A stretch of 64,000 nucleotides of DNA from the NCBI GenBank assembly GCA_016125045.1, contig WGML01000004.1:124001-188000 (forward strand), given 5' to 3'. How positions within the stretch are numbered: position 1 is the stretch's first letter; each line of letters starts with the position of its first letter. The notes under the pieces are model-generated. The model had not been told where the DNA came from. It was given only the letters and a program-made list of their open reading frames with translations, and did not search any database. The DNA is from a bacterium (lineage in GTDB: Bacteria > Pseudomonadota > Alphaproteobacteria > Caulobacterales > Hyphomonadaceae). The position numbers were made by a program, and so were the translations under genes. This document shows positions 27,539 through 35,987 of the stretch, piece by piece.

Positions 27539-28225
27539 ATGCTGACGGGTGAAGAGCTGACCATCCTCGCCACCAGTCTCGGCGTGGCGCTGCGTGCAGT
27601 GATCCTGTCGCTGCCTGTGGCGACGCTCGCCGCCTGGGCGCTGTCGAAGCCGACCTTTCCCGGCAAGAGCGTGCTCGACGCCGTCGCGCACCTGCCGCTC
27701 GTCCTGCCGCCGGTCCTGATCGGCTATCTTCTCCTTGTCACTTTCGGCCGCCGCGGTCCGCTCGGCGCCTGGCTGGAGGCGACGTTCGGCGTCCAGCTCG
27801 CCTTCACGATGGAGGGGGCGGCGCTCGCGACCGCGGTGATGTCCTTCCCGTTGATGGTGCGGGCGATCCGACTTGCCTTCGAGGCGACCGATCCGCGCCT
27901 GTTCGACGCCGCGGCCCTCCTCGGCGCGGGACCATGGACGCGGTTTCGCCGCCTCGCCCTGCCGCTCGCCGGGCCGGGCGTGCTCGCCGGTGCGGTCACG
28001 GCGTTCGCGGCCGGACTCGGCGAGTTCGGCGCGGTGATCACCTTCGCCTCCAACGTCCCGGGGGAGACGCAGACCCTGCCGCTCGCGATCTATACGGCGC
28101 TTCAGTCGCCCGGGGGTGAGGACCGGGCCTTGCGCCTCGCAATGATGTCGTTTGGACTTGCCGTGGCGGGCCTTGCGCTCGCCGAGCAGATCCAGCGCTG
28201 GGCGCGGCGGAGGCAGGACGCGTGA
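27539..28225 (+). CDS. modB: Molybdate ABC transporter permease
   Basis: LPLVLPPVLIGYLLL, GAPGP-like EAA loop, GEFGAVITFASNVPGETQTLPLAIYTALQ. Confidence 0.92.
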   Translation: MLTGEELTILATSLGVALRAVILSLPVATLAAWALSKPTFPGKSVLDAVAHLPLVLPPVLIGYLLLVTFGRRGPLGAWLEATFGVQLAFTMEGAALATAVMSFPLMVRAIRLAFEATDPRLFDAAALLGAGPWTRFRRLALPLAGPGVLAGAVTAFAAGLGEFGAVITFASNVPGETQTLPLAIYTALQSPGGEDRALRLAMMSFGLAVAGLALAEQIQRWARRRQDA

Positions 28226-29241
28226 CGCCGCCCGCCCTGGCCGTCGACATCCGCCTCCAGAGGGGGGGCTTCGCGCTTGAGGCGGAGTTCCGTCACGAGC
28301 ACGGCGTCGCGGTGGTGTTCGGCCCCTCCGGATCGGGTAAGTCGCTCCTGTTGTCGGCGATCGCGGGGCTCAGACGCCTTGGCGGCGGACGGGTCGCGGT
28401 GCTCGGCGAGCCGGTTGAGGACGTCGCCGCCGGCGTCCGCACGCCGCCATCGAGGCGCGGTGTCGGTCTCGTCTTCCAGGAGCCGCTGCTCTTTCCCCAC
28501 ATGAGCGTCGCCGGAAACCTGCGCTTCGCGGCCGAACAGGCGATGCGCGCCGGGCGGTCGGCGACCCTGTCGATGGACGAGGCGATCGAGCGGTTTGAAC
28601 TCGCGGCGCTGCTCCCGCGCGCGCCGCGGCAGTTGTCGGGCGGAGAGAAGAACCGCGTCGCGCTCGCCCGCGCCATCCTCGCCGCGCCGCGCCTGCTCCT
28701 GCTCGATGAACCCTTCGCGGCGCTCGACGGCCTCCGTCGTCGGGCCTATCTGCGCCACCTCCTGGACCTGTCGCGGGAGCATGGCCTGCCGATGCTTGTG
28801 GTCACCCATGAGATCGAGGACGCGGCCGCCCTCGCCGACACGCTGATCGCGCTCGCGTCCGGCCGGGTCGTGGCCTGCGGACCCGCGCGTGAGGCAATGG
28901 CGTCTCATGTCTTCCAGTCGATGCTTGATCCGCGCGATGTCGGGTCGGCGATTCCGCCATCGGCGTTCGCGGGCGAGGTTGCGGAACGGCGCGAGCGGGC
29001 GGTGTGGCTGAAGGCGGATCGGGTTCTGCTGGCGAGCGAACGGCCGCGCGGCCTGTCCGCCCGCAACATCTGGGAGGGCGAGGTCGCACGCCTGACCCGT
29101 GAGGCTGACGGATCGGTGCTCGTCGAGGTGTCCGCCCCGATCGGCGGTCTGCTCGCCCGCGTGACGCCAGAAGCCGCAAGCGATCTCGATCTTGCTCCGG
29201 GCCGTCCGGTGTGGTCGATCGTGAAGACCCATCTTGTGTGA
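28222..29241 (+). CDS. modC: Molybdate ABC transporter ATP-binding protein
   Basis: GPSGSGKS Walker A, LSGGEKNRVALARAIL, LLLLDEPFAALD, C-terminal Mop-like region; GTG start overlaps modB stop. Confidence 0.92.
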   Translation: MTPPALAVDIRLQRGGFALEAEFRHEHGVAVVFGPSGSGKSLLLSAIAGLRRLGGGRVAVLGEPVEDVAAGVRTPPSRRGVGLVFQEPLLFPHMSVAGNLRFAAEQAMRAGRSATLSMDEAIERFELAALLPRAPRQLSGGEKNRVALARAILAAPRLLLLDEPFAALDGLRRRAYLRHLLDLSREHGLPMLVVTHEIEDAAALADTLIALASGRVVACGPAREAMASHVFQSMLDPRDVGSAIPPSAFAGEVAERRERAVWLKADRVLLASERPRGLSARNIWEGEVARLTREADGSVLVEVSAPIGGLLARVTPEAASDLDLAPGRPVWSIVKTHLV

Positions 29242-29264
29242 TCCGCCCCCCGGAGGCCGCCTTC

Positions 29265-30083
29265 ATGAACCGACGACAGGTGCTGATCGCCGCCGGGGCG
29301 GGACTTGCGGCCGCGTGCGCGCCTGAGGGCGCGGACGAGCCTGCTGCGCTGCGTGTGTTCGCCGCCACGAGCCTCGTCGACGTGCTGAAGGCCGCGGGCG
29401 ACCTGTTGCAGCAGATCGGCGGCGAGGAATTGGGGGCGACCCCGCCGGTGATGAATTTCGCGGCGACCTCTGATCTTGCCCGCCAGATCATCCAGGGCGC
29501 GCGGGCGGACCTGTTCATTTCGGCCGACGAAGCATGGATCGACGAACTGGACGCCAGGGCGCTGCTCGTCCGCGCGGAGCGGCGGGTGCTCGCGGGCAAT
29601 CGTCTCGTTGTCATCGCGCCTGCCGATGCGCCGTTCGAGATCGATCTCTCGCCCGGCGTGGACATCGTCTCCGCCCTGAAGGGCGGGCGCATCGCAATCG
29701 CCGAACCAGAGACCGTGCCTGCGGGGCGCTATGCCCGCGAGGCGTTCACCGCGCTTGGCGTGTGGGACGAGGTGAAGTCGGCCGCGGCGTATGGGGAATC
29801 GGTCCGCTCGGCGCTCCGGCTGGTGGAGCTCGGGGAAGCTGCGGCGGGTGTGGTCTACGCAACCGATGCGCGCGCGTCGCGGGATCTTGTGCGCGTCGCC
29901 GGCGTGTTCGACCCCGCGCTCCACACGCCGATCATCTATCCGATGGCGCCGGTCGCAGCCGGAGACGTCCCCGCCGCGGTCCGCCTGATGGCGTTTCTCC
30001 TCTCCCCTCCGGCGCAGGCGGTTTTCGCGGAATTCGGGTTTCTGCCGCCCGATGTCGCAAGGGTGGACGCCGCAGCGGAGTGA
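29265..30083 (+). CDS. modA: Molybdate ABC transporter substrate-binding protein
   Basis: VFAATSLVDVLKAAGD, NFAATSDLARQIIQGARADLFISADEAWID; Tat/lipoprotein-like N-terminus. Confidence 0.9.
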   Translation: MNRRQVLIAAGAGLAAACAPEGADEPAALRVFAATSLVDVLKAAGDLLQQIGGEELGATPPVMNFAATSDLARQIIQGARADLFISADEAWIDELDARALLVRAERRVLAGNRLVVIAPADAPFEIDLSPGVDIVSALKGGRIAIAEPETVPAGRYAREAFTALGVWDEVKSAAAYGESVRSALRLVELGEAAAGVVYATDARASRDLVRVAGVFDPALHTPIIYPMAPVAAGDVPAAVRLMAFLLSPPAQAVFAEFGFLPPDVARVDAAAE

Positions 30084-30145
30084 CGCCGTCGTCGGTCTCG
30101 ATCGGCGGATTGCGTTTACGCGTCATTAACCGAAGCGATCGATCT

Positions 30146-30221
30146 GTGATGGTGTCTTCCTTTGAGGACACACCACCATCACCCATCGCCTTTGCGGGAG
30201 CTTCGGCTCCCGCGATTTTTT
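30146..30221 (+). ncRNA. Candidate small RNA or structured 3' region: 5' hairpin plus intrinsic terminator
   Basis: GTGATGGTG (30146-30154) pairs with CACCATCAC (30174-30182); terminator stem GCGGGAGC-TTCG-GCTCCCGC followed by GATTTTTT (30194-30221). Confidence 0.35.
30194..30221 (+). terminator. Rho-independent terminator downstream of modA
   Basis: 8-bp GC stem with TTCG tetraloop and 6-T tract. Confidence 0.85.
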
Positions 30222-30317
30222 GTGCGGTGGTGGGTGGTCGCCCGGTCGCAGGCTTGCCGATGAGCGGGGATTGCACCACCGGCGGGCAGTCGTTATACCC
30301 GCCGCCTGCCGAACTGG

Positions 30318-30393
30318 TCCGCGGTAGCTCAGTTGGTAGAGCAGGCGACTGTTAATCGCCTGGTCGTTGGTTCGAGTCCAACCCGCGGAGCCA
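30318..30393 (+). tRNA. tRNA-Asn (GTT)
   Basis: TCCGCGG/CCGCGGA acceptor, ACTGTTAA anticodon loop, GGTTCGAGTCC T-arm, encoded CCA; 76 nt. Confidence 0.97.
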
Positions 30394-30496
30394 TTCCTTG
30401 GAAGCGTGAGAATCTGCGGGTCCGAAGTGCCCTGCTCCTGCTACAGTCGATTTTCGAACGCGTCTCGCCGGCCTGTGCGGTGCGCTTCGCAGTTCC

Positions 30497-30658
30497 CTCA
30501 ATCAGGTCGGCCTGATGCGCGGTGACGGCCAACCCCTCGGCCGTCAGTTCAGCGGCCCGCGTGAAGGTGCGGCCGGTCGTGCTTGAGATCGCGAGCGAAA
30601 ACCCCGCCGCGCCAAGGGCGCGCGCCGAAGCCAGCCCGATGCCCCCCGGCGCGCCTAG
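30497..30658 (-). pseudogene. Truncated short-chain dehydrogenase N-terminal fragment
   Basis: Minus-strand reading ...GGIGLASARALGAAGFSLAISSTTGRTFTRAAELTAEGLAVTAHQADLIE is SDR-like; upstream in-frame stop, no start, no C-terminal portion. Confidence 0.6.
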
Positions 30659-30714
30659 CTACCGGGGCCCCGGCGGCGGGGCAAGCGGCACGGCAAGCTG
30701 CCGGGCAAGCGGCG

Positions 30715-31095
30715 CTAGCCGGACTGGGTCAGGCTGAGGTTGTTGCCATCGGGGTCGGCGAACCAGGCGATGCGGGCACTGCCGTCCGGGGCGGACCAGA
30801 TGCCCCGCTCGTCCTGGCCAAAGCCGGGATAAACCAAGAATGTCACGCCCCGATCGTTCAGGGTCGTCACGGCCGCATGGATATCGGGCACGGTCCAGCC
30901 CAGGACGGTATGGGCCGAAGGGGTGTGACCGGCGATGTCGGTCAGCCGCACGGTCAGACCCGCCATGTCGTAGACGGCGGCGAAATCGTCTTCGGACACG
31001 AGCGCAAAGCCCATGACATCGCTGTAGAACGCCATGGCGCGGGCGCGGTCGGCCGTCAGGACAAAGCCCACCGGGCGGGCATCGGTCAGGGACAT
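30715..31095 (-). CDS. VOC/glyoxalase superfamily protein
   Basis: 126 aa; RAMAFYSDVMGFALVSED, AWFADPDGNNLSLTQSG. Confidence 0.88.
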   Translation of the reverse strand: MSLTDARPVGFVLTADRARAMAFYSDVMGFALVSEDDFAAVYDMAGLTVRLTDIAGHTPSAHTVLGWTVPDIHAAVTTLNDRGVTFLVYPGFGQDERGIWSAPDGSARIAWFADPDGNNLSLTQSG

Positions 31096-31100
31096 GCAGG

Positions 31101-31198
31101 TTACTCCGACAGGACAAGCCCAGTCTTACTCCGACAGGACAAGCCCAGTCTTAACTCCGACAGGACAAGCCCAGTCTTAACTCCGACAGGACAAGCCC
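31101..31198. repeat. Four-copy direct tandem repeat, 25-26 bp unit TTA(A)CTCCGACAGGACAAGCCCAGTC
   Basis: Direct reading: copies at 31101-31125, 31126-31150, 31151-31176 and 31177-31198 (last truncated). Confidence 0.95.
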
Positions 31199-31207
31199 GA
31201 CAGCCTA

Positions 31208-31486
31208 TCACGCGACAAAGACCCTGTCATCACGGGCAAAGCCATCGTCCTGCGGCAGGACGCGGCCAAAGCCGCGCAGCAGGTGACCGCCGCCCACCAG
31301 CAGGCCCCGCGTGGCGGCGCCCAGCAAGGCCAGGCACCGGGTCGCCCGCGCCTCGCCGGGGCTCACGTCATAGCGGGTGGCGATGCGCGGGTCGGGCAGT
31401 TGCAGGTGTTCGGCATGGATGATATCAACCATCTGCGCCAAGCTCTGCCCGATCTGCAAAAAGTGCGGGTCAGTCTGGAGCTGCAA
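31208..31486 (-). CDS. Hypothetical 92-aa ORF or gene fragment
   Basis: High-GC3 codon pattern on minus strand; MQLQTDPHFLQIGQSLAQMVDIIHAEHLQLPDPRIATRYD...; possibly a truncated gene C-terminus. Confidence 0.4.
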   Translation of the reverse strand: MQLQTDPHFLQIGQSLAQMVDIIHAEHLQLPDPRIATRYDVSPGEARATRCLALLGAATRGLLVGGGHLLRGFGRVLPQDDGFARDDRVFVA

Positions 31487-32319
31487 TGCTTTGTCGTAAT
31501 CTCAAGACCCTCGTGGCGATCTGGTCCGCGATCGTGGTTGTTTCTTGCAACAGGGCGGCCGCCCCCGTTGATCCGGTTCCCCCGCACGACAGTTTCGTCA
31601 TTGCGTCAAAAGTGCTCGGCGAAAATCGGGGTATCAATGTCTATCTCCCGCCGGGTTATGAGCAGTCCGACGGATCCTATCCGGTGGTCTACATGCCCGA
31701 TGGTGGGGTGAAGGAGGACTTCCCGCACATCGCCAACACGCTTGCCGATCTGATCAAGGAGGGGAAGATTCCTCCTGTCCTCCTGGTTGGCGTCGAGAAC
31801 ACGGATCGGCGGCGCGATCTCACACCCGCCTCCACGACGCCATATGACAGAGACTTCGGTCCGTCGGGCGACGGTGCGACGGCCTTCAGAGCCCTGATAC
31901 GGGATGAACTGATGCCTGAAGTGGCAGCGAGATATCGGACCGCTTCAGGCCGAACCATAGTCGGCGAGTCGGCGGCGGGGTTGTTTGTCGTCGACACGTT
32001 TTTTCGAGAGCCGGCTCTCTTTGACAACTATGTCGCCATGGACCCGGCGCTTTGGTGGGATAGTCAGGATCTGGTAAAACAGGCTTCGGCGCGTCTCTCC
32101 GGTATGGACTTGGAGGGGAAGTCACTGTGGTTCGCTGGGTCTGCTGCAAAGGATATCCAGCCGCAAACTCGAAACCTAGAAGGCGTGCTGAAGGAATTCG
32201 CCCCGTCTGCGCTTCGCTGGACCTATCGGGATAGCCCGACAGAGGAACACTCCACGATCTTTCGCTCCACCAAAGAGGAAGCGTTTCTCTGGACTTTGGG
32301 CGAGACTTCACCGCGCTGA
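31486..32319 (+). CDS. Putative esterase (alpha/beta hydrolase, IroE/esterase-D-like), lipoprotein
   Basis: GINVYLPPGYEQSDGSYPVVYMPDGG, TIVGESAAGLFVVDTF nucleophile elbow (GESAAG); visibly lower GC than flanks. Confidence 0.75.
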   Translation: MLCRNLKTLVAIWSAIVVVSCNRAAAPVDPVPPHDSFVIASKVLGENRGINVYLPPGYEQSDGSYPVVYMPDGGVKEDFPHIANTLADLIKEGKIPPVLLVGVENTDRRRDLTPASTTPYDRDFGPSGDGATAFRALIRDELMPEVAARYRTASGRTIVGESAAGLFVVDTFFREPALFDNYVAMDPALWWDSQDLVKQASARLSGMDLEGKSLWFAGSAAKDIQPQTRNLEGVLKEFAPSALRWTYRDSPTEEHSTIFRSTKEEAFLWTLGETSPR

Positions 32320-32457
32320 GGGTATTCTTCGAGGGCGTCGCCAACGGGTCGTTCTGCTCGCTCGACGATTCAACCCGCTTTGCTGCGAGCGATATTCAGC
32401 CTTCGGTACTCGGCCGAGGGTTCGATCGGCAATAATAAACGGGCGCGCGTTCTTCCC

Positions 32458-34035
32458 TCAGCTGTAGAGCAGACCGGGCAGCCAGGTCGCGATCGGCGGC
32501 CACAGCGCGACAAGGAGCAGCGTCAGGATCTGGATGCCGATGAACGGGATCACGCCGCGATAGATCGCCGTGGTCGGCACGTGCGCCGGCGTCACCCCCC
32601 GCAGATAGAACAGCGCAAAGCCGAAGGGCGGCGTCAGGAAGGATGTCTGCAGGTTGAGCGCGATCAGAACGCCGAGCCACACCGGGTCCGCGCCCATCAT
32701 CAGGAGCGGCGGCGCGACGAGCGGGATGACGATGAAGGTGATCTCGATGAAGTCGATGAAGAAGCCGAGCACGAAGATCAGGAGATTGACCACGATCAGC
32801 GATCCGATGAGGCCGCCGGGGATCAGTCCCAGCATTTCGGCGATCCAGTCATCGCCGCCGAGGCCGCGGAACACGAGCGCGAACAGGGCCGCGCCGATGA
32901 GGATCGTGAACACCATCGTGGTCACGCCCATGGCCGAGCGGAGCGCGGGCTGGAGATTGTTCTGCCGCCACAGCCGCCGTCCCGCCGCGAGCACGCCCGC
33001 CGCCATGACGAGCGCCGCTGTGATCGCCAGACCCTGACCGACCTCGTCCATCAAGGACACCTCCTCGCGGCCGATCCTGAGATCGACGAGGGCGTTGATG
33101 ACGATGAGAAACGCCGCCGCTCCGCCCCCGGCCGCGATCACCGCGCGCTCGATGCGGTCGGGCCCGCCCGACCCCTCCTTGCGCCAGGCGGCGAGCAGCA
33201 GGGCGCCGAGCGCGCCGACCGCCGCGCCCTCCGTCGGCGTCGCGACGCCTGCGAGGATCGACCCGAGCACCGCGCCGACGAGCACGAGCGGCGCGACGAG
33301 CGCGTCGAGAATGCGCGCCAGATCCGGCCGGCCCGCCTCGCCGGGGGGCGCGACCTTGGGATCAGACCAGGCCCGCCACGCCTGATAGACGAGGTACAGC
33401 ACAACGAGCAGAAGCCCCGGAAAGATCGACCCCGCGAACAGGTCGCCGACCGAAACGGCGGTCGGCGCGGTCGCGCCCTGCGCCAGCTGCGCCCGCTGGT
33501 GCGCCGCCGAAATCGCGTCCCCGAGCAAGATCAGCACGATCGAGGGCGGGATGATCTGGCCGAGCGTCCCCGCCGCCGCGAGCGACCCCGTCGCCAGCGC
33601 GCGGTCATACCCCCGGTTCAGCATCACCGGCAGGGCGAGCATTCCCATCGCGGTCACGGTCGCGCCGACCACGCCCGTAGACGCGGCGAGCACCGCGCCG
33701 ACGAGGGTGGTGGCGAACAGCAGCCCGCCCCGCAATCCGCCAAACAGGTCGCCGATGGTCGAGAGCAGCCGCTCGGCGATGCGCGATCGCTCGAGGATCG
33801 CGCCCATCAGGATGAACAGCGGCACCGCCATCAGCGTCGTGTTGGTCATCGACCCGAAGATGCGGTTGGGGATCGCCTGCAGGAATCCGGTGTCGAACAC
33901 TCCGAACGCCACCCCGAGCAGCGCGAAGATCAGCGCGATCCCGGCGAGCGTGAAGGCGACCGGCGCGCCGGACATGAGGCCGGCGGCGAGGGCGATGAAC
34001 ATCAGGATGTCGAGGGAGTCGCGAATCTCGATCAC
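32458..34035 (-). CDS. TRAP transporter large permease (DctM family)
   Basis: 550-aa ORF, multi-TM, TLVGAVLAASTGVVGATVTAMGMLALP and LGQIIPPSIVLILLGD motifs; GTG start at 34035 overlapping the upstream stop. Confidence 0.92.
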   Translation of the reverse strand: MIEIRDSLDILMFIALAAGLMSGAPVAFTLAGIALIFALLGVAFGVFDTGFLQAIPNRIFGSMTNTTLMAVPLFILMGAILERSRIAERLLSTIGDLFGGLRGGLLFATTLVGAVLAASTGVVGATVTAMGMLALPVMLNRGYDRALATGSLAAAGTLGQIIPPSIVLILLGDAISAAHQRAQLAQGATAPTAVSVGDLFAGSIFPGLLLVVLYLVYQAWRAWSDPKVAPPGEAGRPDLARILDALVAPLVLVGAVLGSILAGVATPTEGAAVGALGALLLAAWRKEGSGGPDRIERAVIAAGGGAAAFLIVINALVDLRIGREEVSLMDEVGQGLAITAALVMAAGVLAAGRRLWRQNNLQPALRSAMGVTTMVFTILIGAALFALVFRGLGGDDWIAEMLGLIPGGLIGSLIVVNLLIFVLGFFIDFIEITFIVIPLVAPPLLMMGADPVWLGVLIALNLQTSFLTPPFGFALFYLRGVTPAHVPTTAIYRGVIPFIGIQILTLLLVALWPPIATWLPGLLYS

Positions 34036-34706
34036 GGCCGTGGTCCACCCTCGGAGACGAAGCGCGAGCGGGGCGGAGCGAGCCGTTTCAGGGTCGCGGC
34101 GGCGCGGCACGCCTCCGCCATCGCCTGCGCCAGCAACAGCACGGCGAAGACCGGGATGGTGGTCTTGACGATGAACAGCACGGGCAGGCCGTCCGTCTCG
34201 ATCGAACGCTCCGCGATCCGCCAGGACGCCGCGACATAGGGCCCGGCGAAATGCAGGATGGTCAGCAGCATGGGCGTCGCCAGGAACACATAGGCGGCGA
34301 GGTTGACGATCGCCTTCTTCCGCTCGCTGAAGCGCGAGTAGAGCACATCGACCCGCACATGCCCGTCACGGCCGAGCGCAGCCGGCGCCGCGAGGAGAAA
34401 GGCGGCCGCGTGGGCGTAGAGCGCCCCCTCCGACAGGGCGGTGAAGGAGAGGCCGAACACATATCGCAGCACCACGATCACGCCGACGCAGAGCGTCAGC
34501 ACGACGAGCAGGCCCTGCGCGATGCGCTCGGCCCAGTCGGATACGGTCTCGACGAGGTCGACCGCCGGTTGCGCGATCTCGATGAACGGCCGCCCGAAGG
34601 CGAGAATCGCAAGCGGCAGCAGCAGGAACGGGGCGAGCGCGCCCAGCATCACGATCGAAACCGCGCCCAGCGGCTCGCCGAGGGCCTGCGCCGACAGGTC
34701 GATCAT
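34032..34706 (-). CDS. TRAP transporter small permease (DctQ family)
   Basis: 224 aa, four hydrophobic segments, immediately upstream of DctM. Confidence 0.88.
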   Translation of the reverse strand: MIDLSAQALGEPLGAVSIVMLGALAPFLLLPLAILAFGRPFIEIAQPAVDLVETVSDWAERIAQGLLVVLTLCVGVIVVLRYVFGLSFTALSEGALYAHAAAFLLAAPAALGRDGHVRVDVLYSRFSERKKAIVNLAAYVFLATPMLLTILHFAGPYVAASWRIAERSIETDGLPVLFIVKTTIPVFAVLLLAQAMAEACRAAATLKRLAPPRSRFVSEGGPRP

Positions 34707-35863
34707 CGCGCCCCTCGACGGATATCGAGAAAGCCGCCGTCGCCGATCTGCGCCCAGGGGCGGAAGGCGGTGCGGGCCGCCTCGAAACTCGCATGGATCC
34801 GCCGCCCGAGATCGTCCGAGCGTCCGGCGTCGGCGCGGATGTCGGCGCTCGCCTCCGCGGCGCGGATGTTCATGTCATCCGGGAAGGAGCGCAGCTGGAC
34901 GCCGTGCTGTTCGACCAGGATTTTCAGATAGGCGGCGTTCTGGAACGTGAATTCCGCGATCGACTGGTCGTTGATCGCCCGGCACGCCGCGCGAACCGCC
35001 GCCTGCTGCGTCGCCGTGAGGCCCTCGAACACCCGCTTGTTGAAGCCGACGGCGAGCGATGAGCCGGGTTCATGGAAACCCGGACCGTAATAGTAGGGGG
35101 CCTCCCGATAGAAGCCGAGAAAGAAGTCGTTCCACGGCCCCACCCATTCGGTGCCGTCGATCAGCCCGGACTGGAGCGCGCCATAGATTTCGCCGCCGGC
35201 GATCGCGACCGCGGCGCCGCCGAGTTCGCGGAACACCTCGCCGCCAAGGCCCGGAATGCGCATTTTCAGCCCGCGCACATCCGCCAGGGAATTGATCTCG
35301 CGCTTGAACCATCCGCCCATCTGGTGACCGGTGTTCGCCCCCTGCATCGGCACGATGCCGAACTGGCCGCCGAGTTCATCCCAGAGCTGCTGGCCGCCGC
35401 CGAAATCGATCCAGGCCATGTGCTCGGTGGAGGTCATGCCGAACGGCACGGCGGTGAAGAACGGGTAGGCCGGATGCTTGCCGCCCCAGTAATAGTCGGC
35501 GGCGTGATAGATGTCCGCCGCGCCGCCCGAGACCGCGTCGAACGCCTCGAACGCGCCCACGAGTTCACCCGCCGCATAGACGCGCACCTCGATCTCGCCG
35601 TCGGTCAGCTCGTTGATCAGCACCGCCAGCCGCTCCGCCGCGCTGCCAAGGCCGGGCAGGTTCTTCGGCCAGGCGGTGACCATCGAGAGACGCTTCAGGC
35701 CGCGATTGATGTTGGGCGCGCGAATCCTGCCCGTCCCCGGCGCCGAGCCGCCATCCGCGGCGGCCGGTGCGCCCTGTTGCGCCACGCGTGACACGGCGAC
35801 GCCGGCGCCCGCGCCCGTGGCCGCGCCGACCAGTCCCGCAAGCAGGAGCGTTCTTCGATCCAT
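34703..35863 (-). CDS. TRAP transporter substrate-binding protein (DctP family)
   Basis: Tat-type N-terminus; TAWPKNLPGLGSAAERLAVLINELTDGEIEVRVYAAGELVGAFEAFDAVSGGAADIYH; ATGA overlap with DctQ. Confidence 0.92.
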   Translation of the reverse strand: MDRRTLLLAGLVGAATGAGAGVAVSRVAQQGAPAAADGGSAPGTGRIRAPNINRGLKRLSMVTAWPKNLPGLGSAAERLAVLINELTDGEIEVRVYAAGELVGAFEAFDAVSGGAADIYHAADYYWGGKHPAYPFFTAVPFGMTSTEHMAWIDFGGGQQLWDELGGQFGIVPMQGANTGHQMGGWFKREINSLADVRGLKMRIPGLGGEVFRELGGAAVAIAGGEIYGALQSGLIDGTEWVGPWNDFFLGFYREAPYYYGPGFHEPGSSLAVGFNKRVFEGLTATQQAAVRAACRAINDQSIAEFTFQNAAYLKILVEQHGVQLRSFPDDMNIRAAEASADIRADAGRSDDLGRRIHASFEAARTAFRPWAQIGDGGFLDIRRGAR

Positions 35864-35987
35864 TCCGGCTTCGCCCCTCCGCGACCCTCAGTGCGTCCAC
35901 GACGCCCTCAGCATACATTGAACCGGTCGCGGGGCCAGCCTGCGGCGCGCCGGCGTTGGTCCGCCCGCCGCCCATCCACCGGCGTCC

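Noticed and set aside
30149-30355. Plus-strand ORF tail running from the modA 3' region into tRNA-Asn
   Set aside because: Translation crosses an intrinsic terminator and the tRNA gene; not plausible as a protein
31101-31198. Possible CRISPR array
   Set aside because: Repeats are contiguous 25-26-bp tandem copies with no spacers and no cas genes nearby
32380-34239. 619-aa plus-strand ORF antisense to the TRAP large permease
   Set aside because: Highly charged shadow translation; TRAP permease motifs on the minus strand
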